Shown here: piece after piece, positions 24,909 through 37,030 of the stretch
Position numbering within the stretch: position 1 is the stretch's first letter
Layout of the letters: each line of letters opens with the position of its first letter
Source: Hermodice carunculata
Lineage: Eukaryota; Annelida; Polychaeta; Eunicida; Amphinomidae
DNA length: 64,000 nucleotides
Direction: 5' to 3'
NCBI GenBank assembly: GCA_964020975.1
Contig: OZ026619.1
Location: 81,579,832 to 81,643,831 of the forward strand
Notes under the pieces: model-generated
The model's input: the letters and a program-made list of their open reading frames with translations, nothing else
The model's database searches: none
What the model was told of the DNA's origin: nothing
Made by a program: the position numbers and the translations under genes

Positions 24909-25510
24909 CAATACAAAAAAAAAAAAAAAAAAAAAAAGAAGATTTGGCAATCTGTCTGTGTGCCTTCAAAAGTTTTAAATGTGACTAGATGAAAATTTCA
25001 AAGGTCTGAATGACCTTTGTCTTTGAGCTCTAGAGGTCACATGTCAGTTACAAAATGTATAGTGTTACAATATCTACCATTTAAGGACAACATGAACAAA
25101 ATCAGATCAAAATTGACCAGTTATGACTAGATGAAAATTTCAAAGGGCCAAATAACCGTGACCTATAACTTTAGCAGGTCACATGTAAATTACAAAAATG
25201 AGCAGTGTTGCAATACCTGCAAGTTGAGTCCAACATGGTTAAAACTGGATGAAATTTGACCCAAGTTATGGCTAGATGAAACTTTCAAATCTCCCAATGA
25301 CATTGACCTTCAGAGGTTACATGTAAATTATAAAAATATGCACCGTTGCAATACATGTACCTACAATTTGGGTCCAACGTGGTCATAATTGGATGAAATT
25401 GGACAGAGTTATGGCTGGATGAAAATTTCAAAGGTTCAAATGACCTTGGCCTTTGACCTTTAGAGCTCACATGTAAATAAGAAAAATGTGCAGTGTAACA
25501 AACCTATATA
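24909..25510 (+). repeat. Family 3 repeat body, four tandem units of about 143 bp
   Basis: After an A-run (24916-24938) and 'atctgtctgtgtgccttc', units start with 't(a/g)gatgaaaatttcaaa' at about 24985, 25129, 25273 and 25415. Each holds 'aggtcacatgtaaattac' and 'caatacctgcaattgggtccaacatgg'-type text in that order. The same text runs in the opposite orientation at 15365-16690. Confidence 0.7.
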
Positions 25511-27479
25511 TTGAAGTTGGATTGGTTACCTGCAGGCCACAGACCACAGTTATAAATCCATCTATTTTTCATAATAGCATTTTTCAGTCTAAAAAATCAG
25601 TCATTTTGGTATTTTAAAGTTCCGTGAATGGCATTTAACAGATAAAAATGTCAGAAAAACATGGATGGATTTTTGTGATATAATTCCCAGCTCGTTAATT
25701 TGTGGTAATTGAAATATGAAACAAGACCTGGATGTCAGCTTTATACAGGTGTATAAACTGTGCTCTTGCCAGGGTCACATCATTGTTCTTCCCCACCATA
25801 AAGTTCCCACCTGGCCTATGATGCAAACACATAATCGCTTGCCTGCATGTCCTGCCCTTACAATGAGAGATCAAATAACAGTGCCCCAACCCTTAATTTT
25901 AACCCCAGTTTTGAATATATTGCTATTAATTATTACGTGAAATTGTTGATTTTTTTACTATTTATGGATAGATTCGTAAAGTTTGTCTACAAAAAATATG
26001 ATATCTATCACTGCTGAGGCATTAATGGGGGATGGGGGGGGGGGAGTATCAGTTACACCAACTCAGCATCTAATACTAGTCATTATGGGAATATTTTCCT
26101 GATATAATCTGAATTATGGCAGACAATGGAATAGTTTCAGTGTTTAAACATAATTGGCCCATTAAAGTGCACAGTTTAAGACCAATAGGTCACAGATTAG
26201 AGTAGGAGTATTCAGCAAATTATGTTTTTTGGTACTAAAATTATGGAATTTTAATGGGCCCATTGTTTGAACATTGGGAGGGCAGTTGGGTGATCCAGCT
26301 TCCACAAATCAATAGTGCTACGCCTTTTTTCTGCAGCAGACTGCATAAGGTGTGGTTTATTGACATGGTTTCTGATGTATGTGCACATATTAGAAAGAAA
26401 ATGACGAAAGTTTGTACAGTTACTCCATTATCATAAATACATATTTGTATTTACAAGTGCTCTGATTTTAAATTTGATAAGCATCCAATTATCAATCCAA
26501 TTATCAGGCATAAACGTTTTCAGGCAATTGTTTAATGGAAGCTAACTTTTTTTTCACCTTGTTTCACTTTCTGAAACTCTGGTAATTATATGTGGTTGTA
26601 TGTGGAAGTTCAAATGGTTTGCCACCTATGTACACTAGTTTGGTAAAAGTTATAAAATCTGCAGATCATAAGTGCCGTCATCCATATTCATGGATATGAA
26701 TTGATTCATTTATGTGAAAATAATATGCTGATGAACTCAACGGCTCAACAAAGTCAGCTTGACTGATTTTAAATGATTTACCACAGTTAAATGACATACA
26801 TATACATGACAAGCTTTTGTTTGCAAAAAAAGGTGGGGCGAGGAAATACAAAAACGTAACCAAAAAACAAAGATATTACATTCTACTGTACAGCTCTATT
26901 GACAGAAAATGCACATTTTTTCTGGTGTGCCCAAAATCACTTTGACATGATTTGGCATAAACAGCTCTGCATATGAATGGAGGCTATAGGCCTACAATGA
27001 CAATACTGCAAAATTAAAAGTTTGAAAGAGGGGGTTACAAAGTTTCATATTGATATGATTAGCATAATTTATTCATATCATATTAGCATTGTTAATTTCT
27101 CATACTCCCATAGCATTACCTGTGTGTACCTGTGAGGTATCGCTAAGTACAAAGGACTATGGAAGCTATCTATCTACCAAGCAGTCAGCAAAGGAGGCAT
27201 GGCCTGTGCACTTGTTAAATGTCTTGCAGTGAATCCTGTTATTATTAATGCGGTGTCGTTCCACCGATAGGTGCAACATTTCTATGCACAATGATTTTTG
27301 ACATAAATGTGATACTTCATGAATTTTTGGAATGTTGAGACTGTTAAACTTGATATTCACAGCCAATCCGTGGGTGTAAAACTTTTTTTCTTCTTCTCTC
27401 ATAAGCTGGCCTAAGGTACACAATACCATAGCCCAAACCAAATGCGACACACTGCATTGAGGGACAGTCGCACAACAGA
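25511..27479. other. No gene or repeat recognised
   Basis: About 2 kb of AT-rich non-coding DNA with a G-run near 26030-26045. Confidence 0.45.
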
Positions 27480-27990
27480 ACATTTGATTTGGATATCAGA
27501 GTGAATCGTGGCCACAGCATATATCATTTTATTATTGATGCTCTCAAATATTTGGAAAATATATACTTTTGGTTTCATATGTTATAAACCCCCTAAGATT
27601 GTCCCATTACTATCAGGCCTTATTTACAAACCAGTGGGTGTGGAATCCAAAATTTTCAAAATGGCAGCCAAGACTGTGGGCCAGTCCCGATTGGATATCT
27701 TGAAGAGGTAGTATCCAAAATATATTTGTGATTAGTGTTAACGGAATGTTAATTTGTTGAATGAATGTAATGTACAATATATAATGGGACTTTTCCAGTT
27801 AAGCATTACTTAAAAATGTAAGCCTTAAAATTAAATTGGTCTGTGGCAGTGGGCCCCAAAATTGGGATATTGGATCAAACACTTGAGTCACTCCCAGGAT
27901 ATGAATTAAGCAGCAGCACAGGGCACGAGGCAAGGCCCACCACAGAGTCAAAGATGGAGTTTAGTGGAGAAGGTTGCCAGATAGTGGATA
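27480..27990 (+). repeat. Interspersed repeat D, copy 2
   Basis: Matches 12407-12960 over its length. It lacks some internal blocks and has others, for example an extra segment around 27655-27770 containing 'atggcagccaagactg'. Confidence 0.7.
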
Positions 27991-28039
27991 TTATCTGCTT
28001 ATTTGGATCAACAGGATCCTGACAGATCACTTAGCCCAG

Positions 28040-28600
28040 TTAGAACACTTAAGTTGTACTTAAAAAGAACAGATCTCATCTGGAAAGGAAGATGTCCTGT
28101 ATTCCTATAAGTAAATTAAAGAAAAAGACTGGTTTTGGTAGATTCTCTGGGAATCTGTGCAAACACTGTTTCTTGTTTGGTCACTGAGGCAATGAAGTTG
28201 GCCTATTAATATTAGTACATGTAGGAGAGAATATCAAAGAGCTCAAACAGTTGCACCAGATTAGAGCTGGAGGTCAGAGCCACTGCGTCCTCATGGGATG
28301 CCCTTAAGCAAGTTGCATTTAGCAATGTAATGTTGACGTGCTGGTGGAAGTCCCACAATACTTTCTCTGACTTTATTTGAGGGTTCTGTCCTTTGTTGAC
28401 GGACATTACGTCTGGCTCTTAGAAGCATACTACAACTCAGGATTAATGTATTATGACATGAATCTGGGAATTTTTTTTTATAATTTCCATGTTTGTTAGG
28501 GATACTCACCTATCCACTACACAAAAGCACACCCAGCGAACCCTATATCAGATCGTGCCAAGGTTAGTCCGTCATAAAAAACTGACGTGATTGCTAAACC
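28040..28600 (+). mobile_element. DIRS-like fossil, 3' fragment
   Basis: Similar to the downstream part of the DIRS-like element at about 43960-44660. Shared stretches include 'cagttgcacca', 'ctcctgggatgccct' and 'actgacgtgattg'. It is a broken fragment without recognisable protein domains and is older than, or about as old as, the larger copy, judging from scattered differences. Confidence 0.6.
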
Positions 28601-28654
28601 GTGTATACTCACAATGAAAATAATGCTTTGACATTAACACTGCAGAAATAAGTA

Positions 28655-28844
28655 CAGTGCTCCCTCTTTATAACACCCCTCATTACAAGGCGGTTTCTGA
28701 TATAACACGGTGGGTACTATGGCTCCCACTGAAATAGTTTTCCCATTACTTCTATGTTAAAAGTCCCTCTGTTATAGGGCGGTTTTGCTATAACACGGTA
28801 TACCCTGTGGACCCCAATGTCAGCATTATAAAGAGGGAGCACTG
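28655..28844. mobile_element. MITE, CAGT-end type (CAGTGCTCCCTC ends)
   Basis: 190 bp from CAGTGCTCCCTCTTTATAAC to its inverse ending GAGGGAGCACTG, flanked by TA. The interior has 'tataacacgg' words in both halves. Confidence 0.85.
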
Positions 28845-29283
28845 TATTATAAAAACTATGCCATTTCAGTTGCAGTGTGTCAGTTGGTATTTTGTTGTCC
28901 TATTTTTCAAACATCTGTTGATCACAGTACATGTACATGGAGATTCCAGCCTTTTTGTACATTGTTTTGACATAACTTGGATGGAGTATCCTTTCCTGTT
29001 TTGATCCACTCCACAAAAAAAAACCACTTTAGGTTAATTTGCCATATGGGAATTTCACCATATGATCATTTTGCAAAATGCCCTTCTCTGAATTTGGTTT
29101 TAATGATCTACAGAAGCAATGTCCCCTTGTGATCCCTTGTGACTATTTGTACAAAAAATACCGTTAATTATATTAAAAGTGCTGGTATAATATCCAAATT
29201 TAGCACCGAGGGTACACATAGGATTAATATGATAAACAGCTTTTCTGACCTTGCCTTGTCCTTTGAATATTGATAATAAAGTA

Positions 29284-29463
29284 CAGTGAAACCTGTTTTG
29301 AGAGACCACCCCTTGGGCAAGCGAAAAAGTGGTCACATGAGGCAGGTGGTCTCTCAATAGAGGTATAATAACATGGGAAAGATAACAAAAGGGACATAGT
29401 AAACATGGTCTGAAAAGACAGGTGGTCTTTCATCACAGTGGTCTCTCAAAACAGGTTTCACTG
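29284..29463. mobile_element. MITE, CAGT-end type (CAGTGAAACCTG ends)
   Basis: 180 bp from CAGTGAAACCTGTTTTGAG to CTCAAAACAGGTTTCACTG, flanked by TA. The end repeats are near perfect for about 25 bp. The interior 'ggtggtctctca' words match those of the 22790 element. Confidence 0.88.
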
Positions 29464-29839
29464 TATACAGTTGTGACAGGTGAAGTAATATACCTGTAGA
29501 AGGATACACCTTTCTTTGAGTAGGTACTCAGTCACTGTAATCATGATAATTAAATAGGCTCAGGAGCCCCAGATGGCATTTTCAGTTAGCTCTGGGCACA
29601 GACAAAGCTGGATTGTACTGCTGTCCGTTGACAGTTGTACATTGTCCTGGTCATTGTTAGTCATTTATAGCTAGCTGCAGCCTATTTGGTGTTCATCTTT
29701 CCTGGCAAAACTTACCCCCAAAAAAATTTGCCTTCCCCCACAGATGCGAGACGATGTTCCCTCATGGGTTTCCTGGGAATCTTCCAAAATTTTGCAAACT
29801 TTTGATCCTGACTTCCAAAACTGAATCACAATGTCGTGG

Positions 29840-30126
29840 TTTTTAAAGTACTAATTTGGGGGGACAGAGGGGGGTCTTGAAATTTAGTACCCTAAGTATT
29901 AATTAAAACATGATGATAATGTTGAACCATCCTGAACGCCATCTCATCAAGTACAACCTCAACTCGGCAGAGCAGCAAGGAGAAAAGAGACGTCTGTGAG
30001 ATACACAATGGCTACATGTACATTGTACCTGCCAGCAAATTTGTGCCCGACTCAATGTTACATAATACCTGGGTTATTTTGTCAACAAACTGATACTTAA
30101 ATTATCATGTGGATGGTGGTCATTCT
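29840..30126 (+). repeat. Left arm of a 285-bp inverted repeat pair
   Basis: Inverse of 31238-31522 with few differences by eye. Contains 'gaaatttagtaccctaag', 'cagagcagcaaggagaaaag' and 'tgcccgactcaatgttac'. No coding signal. Confidence 0.85.
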
Positions 30127-31006
30127 AAATAAGTCCAACTAAAGGGACAGTTTGTGCTAAATTTGTGCATACAACCTGGTCAGATTGCCTATTTTTCATC
30201 ATGGAAAAAAAAAATGTACATGTAAATCAAAGTCTCCCACAGATAGGCACAAAAGTCTCCCACAGATACAGTGTAGGCACAAAATTTGCTGTTCAGTGCT
30301 TAAAAAAAAAACTCTCCCGGGGGATAATCCCCAAGAGCCCCCGGAGTGGCTTGACGGCTGATTGTGCTTGCCCTGTAACTTACCACCTCACAAATTCCAG
30401 TGTCTGTAAAGCTGGATACTCTGCAGATCTGATTTTAAATTTGAATGACTTATAATGCAGATCTAATCAATTTTGTATGGTCAAAACTGTGAATATGCAC
30501 GTTGAAGGCCAGGTCACAGAGTAACAGCAGGTTATTTTAAGACTGAAGGTGCATGTATGCAAGGTCCATACATACGAACACCCAGGACCCATTTCCCGAG
30601 GCTAGACCCAAAGTTAATACTTCAATGTGTTTGGCACTAAATTTAATTATATGTGCATACATCCTGTGGAACTTTCAATGAGTAAATCAGAATGCAGGAT
30701 GGATTGGTGTACATGTGTATATGTTGCTTTGATGAATGTTGAGTTTAAAGGGAGGTTCAGTATTTATTAAAGAAACTTTGTGGGCAATATATACATATAT
30801 ACATTGTATGTGTGTGTGTATGTATACACATACATTTACTTATATATGTAAACAGTGAAAACTTGTTTTAATCACACCATCTGTTCCCTAGAAAAGTGTC
30901 AGATAACTGAATGTATCAGACAAATGAATCAAATAACAAAGAAAATGCAATTTTTCCCATGAAACTTTGTGTCATTATGTTGAAAATGTCGGATATCTGA
31001 GTGTTG

Positions 31007-31054
<48 letters not shown>

Positions 31055-31237
31055 TTATATGTGCATGTATGTGTACATGTATATTTACCTTAGGCTTACT
31101 ATTATAATTATCATTGTTATCATCATGATCATTTGCACTCAAATACAGGGATGCTGTGCAAAGAGAAAAAAGAAAGGCACTTATAGTTCACAAGGAAAAA
31201 AAAAGAGTAAATAATGATTCAGTGTGTCATTCGACCA
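30127..31237. other. Spacer between inverted arms; partial MITE and (AT)n
   Basis: About 1.1 kb without a gene. It holds a damaged CAGT-end MITE start (CAGTGAAAACTTG at 30853, its right end lost in the AT tract), a short duplication ('aagtctcccacagata' near 30228 and 30250) and an (AT)n tract at about 31007-31052. Confidence 0.6.
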
Positions 31238-31522
31238 GAATGACCACCATCCACATGATAATTTAAGTATCAGTTTGTTGACAAAATAACCCAGGTATTA
31301 TGTAACATTGAGTCGGGCACAAATTTGCTGGCAGGTACAATGTACATGTAGCCATGGTGTATCTCACAGACGTCTCTTTTCTCCTTGCTGCTCTGCCGAG
31401 TTGAGGTTGTACTTGATGAGATGTCGTTCAGGATGGTTCAACATTATCATCATTTTTTAATTAATACTTAGGGTACTAAATTTCATGACCCCCTCCGTCC
31501 CCCCAAATTAGTACTTTAAAAA
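31238..31522 (-). repeat. Right arm of the 285-bp inverted repeat pair
   Basis: Inverse of 29840-30126. The phrases 'gtcgggcacaaatttgctgg' and 'cttttctccttgctgctctg' are the complements of left-arm text. Confidence 0.85.
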
Positions 31523-32050
31523 TGATGATTTTACCCAAAAAATCATATCAAAATTGCACAAAACAGGCCAAAAATTGACCATCATTTTTCATATTCTGTG
31601 AAAGTGTACAGACCCATTTAACCCCCTCCCCCCTTGTGTACTGTAAGTACTAATTCAAAAATGATGAAAATGTTGTACTATCCCTTATTGTTGATATATG
31701 TCTTGCAAGTTGAGAGAAGAGAACTCATATTTGAAAATGCCATATTTAGCCAAGACATTTTTTACCATGTTGAGTGAATTACACACGGATGAACAACTTC
31801 CTCCAATAACTGTTTTGACGACAGTGTTAATAATTGCATTTTTGCTGTGCTAAAGATTATGATAAAACTTCCAAGAAATGCTCCTGTCATTGTATTCAAT
31901 GTGGTAGTCAGTACAAATGAGATGCAATAGAGTACTAACTGTGATATCTGTCGGGGGGGGGGGGGGTCTATATCATTGTAACTGCCTTCCACCATGTGGT
32001 ATATAAAACAAATTCACGTCTTTGCCTGGGTAGTCCCACAACTGGCAGCC
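31523..32050. other. No gene recognised
   Basis: Non-coding; G-run at about 31953-31966. Confidence 0.45.
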
Positions 32051-32052
32051 CT

Positions 32053-32157
32053 AACGGCATACAATTAGTTTTAAATAGAGAATAATATTATTTATTTAAA
32101 ACTAATTGTATGCTGTTATACATATTCTACAAGAAGATATTATCTTCTTGCAGAATG
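32053..32157. repeat. Two adjacent near-perfect hairpins
   Basis: The first has a 21-bp perfect stem (32057-32077 with 32093-32113, loop of 15 bases), extendable to about 25 bp through one G-T pair. The second has CAAGAAGATA/TATCTTCTTG around a single central base (32130-32150), extended outward by ATTCT/AGAAT with one mismatch. They are six bases apart. They could be a small palindromic insertion or a transcribed hairpin; which is not known. Confidence 0.8.
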
Positions 32158-33002
32158 CAAATTGAGCCATCAGAATATTGACTTTGCCATAACACCCATA
32201 TACACTTTGCGATATTTTCATTTGATGCATTGAAGCCTATAATAATACCAACATGTTTGTAAATACCAATTTTTTTTATACTATAACCTTCAATATGGAT
32301 AGAATGTAAACATGTGGTGTTATGGCACTTATATTAACATGTTGATTGGATCTGGGTTGGGTGAAACATATTTTTATTATCAATGGCATTTGAGGAGTAG
32401 GCAAAGACTTATCAGGCTTGAAAGTAACATTGTTATCCTTAGTAAACAATTTACGCATACATAATAATTTCAACGTGTACATTATGTACTTGTATCAGTA
32501 TATGTTGATTTTATTTGATTTGACAAAGAGTACTTTGTAGACATATTATTTTGAAAGTTGTCCAAGCAATGTATTTTGGGTATTGTTGCATACAGACATC
32601 AAGGACAGATCCAGAACTTTCTGGGGGTGGGGTGTGTGCAGTGTCTGCCCAGGGGGAGAAGGCCCTGGAAGCTCATGGGTTTTATGTCTTTCTAAAGGAC
32701 AAAACCTTGGCTTCCTGGCATCAAAATTGTCCCTTTTGAGAGGGTAGATGCTTTGCATCAATCTTGTTTTAGACATCATAACAAGTTCCTGTGAAATACA
32801 TATTATATGTCTGTCACGTGAAATATCTGCTGTTAACACAACCTGCTGTATCTGGCCATAAATTTGGGGACACAAAAACAGTTTTCTCTCGTGGTTCATT
32901 GCATAGGCTTGCCTGGTGGGAGGGGGAAGCCTGCGCTCCTAGCGATCCATGCCGTGGACATCAAACCCAGTCTAAGTATCATTTGCCTTACTATTTTTGC
33001 AG
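32158..33002 (+). other. Presumed malate synthase intron, no repeat recognised
   Basis: Sequence immediately upstream of the first visible malate synthase exon; ends with the acceptor 'ctatttttgcag'. No further exon was found between here and the left edge. Confidence 0.5.
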
Positions 33003-33093
33003 ACTGACTTTGACGACGGGCACTGTCCTTCGTGGGCTAATCAATTAAAGGGACTGTACAATGTACACCAGGCAGTCCATAAAAAACTGCATG
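33003..33093 (+). CDS. Malate synthase, internal exon (TDFDDGHCPSW segment)
   Basis: Ninety-one bases, acceptor tatttttgcag and donor gtaagt, starting in phase 0 and ending one base into a codon. It encodes TDFDDGHCPSW followed by NQLKGLYNVHQAVHKKLH. This aligns with the malate synthase stretch that reads ADFED..SP(S/T)W.N...GQ.NLRDAV in plant and bacterial (isoform A) enzymes. Malate synthase condenses glyoxylate with acetyl-CoA to malate, the second step of the glyoxylate shunt, usually in peroxisomes or mitochondria of eukaryotes. The preceding exons (N-terminal third) were not recognised upstream. This is the first of four exons on the + strand in one reading register. Confidence 0.85.
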
Positions 33094-33539
33094 GTAAGTA
33101 TATCAAGAACAATTTCCACCACAAAGATTGTACAAAAGACGTAAATTTAGAAGAAACAGTGCTAGGGAGAATACCTTAGAAATGAGTGAAAGAGTCTTGC
33201 ACTTTTCAAACAAAGCATGAGGCATTTTACGGTCATTTTTTGCCCTGGGATGACATATGGGTTGGAGGAGACTTTCATCCTGCTCAAAAATATGAATGGG
33301 AAGTGTAAAGTTGTGGAGCCCACAGATGTCATTCAGTGTAGCCTTTGTCCATAGTTATTTATTGCTCATCTTGCCCCTGAGTGTCTCGTCAAAGACCTCC
33401 TTTCATGACCATGTCCAGTGACATCCTCCATATATGACTCATTGTCCCATGCACACTCGTATTCTCAATGCATAGATTTTCGTAGTTTTTGCATTTCAAG
33501 CATTGAAGTCAAGTTTTCATTTCAAAAGTACAATAGTTG

Positions 33540-34990
33540 TGGCAAACCAGTACCATGAAAGAATCACTCCCTAAATGTGCCAAAAACAACATCCCTTTTT
33601 TACTTACTCATGATACCCTGGTCTGCAATTTCAGCCAAATTGCCAGTGAGTCCAATAAATTTTGTATTGAAATTGGTGTAAGTTGGTCCGGGATGGTACC
33701 TAGTTCTACCAGATCAGTTTTGTGTTTTTTACTTGAGTTCACGCCACACTCTCTGCAATCATTTATTTTCAGCAATGTATGTTTGACATGTATATATCTA
33801 AATCCCTAGCTGAACTCTAACTGAACAAGGCAACTGGACTTGACAAGTTTCAAGCGAAACTGTTAAAAATGGCCTCTGCAGCCATGTGTAAAAGTCTTGC
33901 TTATTGTCTCGCCAGCGCAAGCTGTTGGAGAAACTAAGCACTCACTTTCCAGACATCAATCCATCAGTCCATCTGTATGTGAACAAAACCTTCGGGGTGG
34001 CATTATTTCACTAACTACACTGGGTAGGGCTTTTATAATTGGGTAAATGATTTATATAATGGTCACTACAGATTTGTACCATCACTGTTACACTTCATTG
34101 GTTACATCATTCTTGAATGAGCATTGTAGAAAAACTTCGAGGTGGCTTGAATTATGCTGGAGAGACATTCATGCCCACCGGGCATGGCTCTGGTATATTT
34201 AGCAAGTCATTACAAACATGGATCTGTACATGATGAATGGAAAACTGATCAGCTCAAGTCGCAGCTATTTTCAAGAAAGGAATTCAAACTGACCCAGGAA
34301 ATTACAGACCTATATTTATCCTCCCAGTCATATCAAAGTTGCTTGAACAAAAATTGATCATAGATAACTTTACAAATTTTGTTGTGAAAACCAAATTCTC
34401 TGCCTGTAGCAATTTGGCGTCTAACCCAAGCACTGTACACAAACTGGTCTCCACAAATCTACTAAATCAATATTGGATAACTCCACAAGAAGCAAGTTGT
34501 CAGCCTAGCTGCCTGGGATCTCAAAAAACCCCCATTTAGTACTGTAGACCATTGTATTCTGTTAAGCTTAGGCCTTATGGCATTAGAGCAACAGGTTGAA
34601 ATTTGGTTCAGTTCCTACATGTAGCTCACTTAGCCTGCCTCAATGGAAACCTGTCTGAGCCCCATGGAATTCATTCAGGTGTCCCTCAAGGATCAATATT
34701 GGGTCCCCTATTATTCATACTGCACATAAATGATCTGAGTGTCTGCCTCAGATGCTCTATGGTAAATTTGCATGCAGACGGCACTCTGTTTTCCTTTGGC
34801 AGCAAATCCAGTGATGTTCTTTCAAAATTACTTCAGGAAGACACTGGCCACATGCCATCAAACTCAGCCTTCACATTGACAAAACACGTGTGCTTACATG
34901 TATTTTGCAGTAACCAGAAAGGGAAAACTGTAAATTCTAATATTGGCCTATCACTTAATGGTAATGACACAGGGTGCGAAAAATCCTATG
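33540..34990 (+). mobile_element. LINE fragment (Jockey superfamily, L2/CR1-like reverse transcriptase), interrupted
   Basis: Decayed non-LTR reverse transcriptase. Visible in order: a linker before the RT with ASESNKFCIEIG (about 33650), NKATGLDKFQAKLLK (about 33818), then after an insertion QTDPGNYRPI and ISKLLEQKLI (about 34290-34350), GVPQGSILGPLLFILHINDL (about 34678-34737), and a degraded catalytic box reading HADG instead of YADD (about 34771). Several frameshifts and stops occur and the N-terminal endonuclease is missing. It is more decayed than the LINE at 61.3 kb. Sequence near 35710-35880 may be more of its 3' end, separated by foreign DNA. It lies inside a malate synthase intron. 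Confidence 0.8.
33904..34193 (+). mobile_element. 290-bp hairpin-ended insertion inside the LINE (Helitron-like)
   Basis: The LINE reading ...KSLAY | IFSKSL... is split here, giving exact borders: left flank ends GCTTA, right flank starts TATATTTAGC. Joining the flanks restores the LINE frame with no duplicated target. So the insertion is between A and T without target-site duplication. The element starts TTGTCTCGCCAGC with an imperfect hairpin (CTC.CCAGC with GCTG..GGAG). It ends with ATGCCC-ACC-GGGCAT followed by GGCTCTGG, i.e. a hairpin a few bases before CTGG. A|T insertion, a 3' hairpin and a CTRR end are Helitron hallmarks; the canonical 5' TC is not at the border. It carries no protein. 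Confidence 0.6.
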
Positions 34991-36180
34991 ATCCTATTGT
35001 CCGGGACAAGTGAAGTCCTTTTGGGGTCAAGCGACTTTCAAATTTCACCTGTCCTATGGACAAGTACCAAGTACGGGCGCAACGAGTGGTAAAAAATTTC
35101 AGCGCATTTCAACAAGTCGAGTTATAACCATAGACCGACATACTTTACGGTGTAGGATAATGTGGGACCATCATATTTATGCTCAACCAGGGACATCCGT
35201 GAACTTATAACACCTTACCATGCAGGATGATGTCGGACCTTGATGATATTTATTATGCTTAAGATTTTCCTATATTCTTATTAAAATCTTTGCCACACCA
35301 TGTCATAAGAATATATAGGCCGAATAACTTTCATTGCCGTGGCAAACGACTTTAAACGATTAGAATTGTTAATGACAATGTGGGAGGCTGTAGATATTAC
35401 CTTTATTAATAGCATCCATATATTGCATTAGATAAACTCCGGACCATATATCATAAACTCCCCCATTATCGTTCATTATAATGTAATCACACGTAACTCC
35501 TCTTTCTTAACATTCCTAACGTAATTTTCCCTACAAGCATGTAACTCTTCTTTCACGTACTTAATAACCTGTCATTCTTGAATAAAACTTGAGGACTGCA
35601 TGCCTCCCTCTGAGGAAGGGCACAGGGGGGCCCGAAACGTCAGGGAGGTCCTCTACTTCTACTTTTACTTCTATTTCAGTGTTCAGACTTTGGTTTCTTT
35701 ATTTAATTTATTATTCAACTTGGAAAGTGTAATTTTGGTGGAGCTACGCAGCAGATATGAGTGCCTACGTAGAATCTTAAATATCCAACCACACCCCCCA
35801 GTATATCCTAGATGTTAGTTCCTTGTATAGCTTTAGGAAGGGCTGCAGTGAATATATTTTTAACATATATCTCCTACCTACATGTACATCTTTTATGTAT
35901 CTATTCAACATGATAATGTGTGCTACCTGTTGTACCTAATCTAGTCAAATGGATAATGTGAACATCAATATGATCTTATATTTCTTCATATATGATTTTA
36001 TCAACTTCTGTATTATCTTATCTACATCTATTCATTATTGTTTTATTGTTTTTGGCATCTATGCCTCAACAGTTAAGTGAATATGGATGGCTGATAAACT
36101 TGTCAACTTTTCAAGTTGTTTTTGACAATGACAGTTCCTATGAAATATCATTCCATGGTGTATTGTTTTCAATTTTGTGC
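34991..36180 (+). other. No gene seen; possible Penelope-like tail at 35590-35700
   Basis: Around 35595-35655 the text 'ctgaggaagggcac...cccgaaacgtcag' resembles the tail motif often seen near the ends of Penelope-like and related elements, flanked by complementary 'gaggac' and 'gtcctc'. Family identity is a guess. No open frame of note. Confidence 0.3.
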
Positions 36181-36192
36181 TGTTAACAAAAT

Positions 36193-36250
36193 ACACACAC
36201 ACACACACACACAAACACAGACACAGACACAGACACACACACACACACAA
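36193..36250. repeat. (CA)n microsatellite
   Basis: Imperfect CA/ACAGAC dinucleotide tract of about 58 bp. Confidence 0.95.
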
Positions 36251-37030
36251 AATGGTGAAACTACATGAAATCACAGTAAGTTGTCGGAAAGAACCTTGGT
36301 ATCAGGTGTTGCCTGTTTTTATGTTTTCACGTAAATTCTATGTAAGCGGATGATATTACTAGCTGAGAATGGTAACTAAGACCTATCTTGATGGCACGCA
36401 GGGGTCAAAAGGTTTCCTCAGTGTGGTTTGAGTGCATTGCACCCCACTGGTACTAAGGAAAGCAATTGACTGTCTTGTTCTGCCAACAAAAGGATTAAAC
36501 TGGCCAAGTCTAGTGGCATTTCAAGAGTACCCTGCATTTGTTTTTGACTAATTTCACCATTAATGATCGAGAATTCGAAACAACTTGAATGATAATTGAA
36601 GATGGGTGTTATCGGAATAACATGTTCTAGTGCAGCTATAATGCTATAGCTTGTCTTGTCTTTGGTTGGACTGTGTCAAGTGATGTTCCTGGAGTTTGGT
36701 CTTTTTATTTATAATAGGAGTACCACATATTTCCGAAGTGCCAGTTTTGATGTTGCGACCACGTGCATGGAATCTTGTAGAACACAACGTGTTGGTGAGT
36801 AAGGGACGCACACCCTCTAAACTGCCGAAACAGGAAATGAAACCGATTCGCAGCCTGTGGGTCAGTCTGGCATGACACAATTTGCACTTTATATGCAACA
36901 GTATCGTTTAGGGATGACTTGCTTGTCAAAATGGAACAATTGGTGCTTTAACTTTTGCATGTATGTTACAAAGAATCACACTATGACCCATTTGTCTAAG
37001 TGTGTGGAAGTTGTACTGTTCAATAATTCA

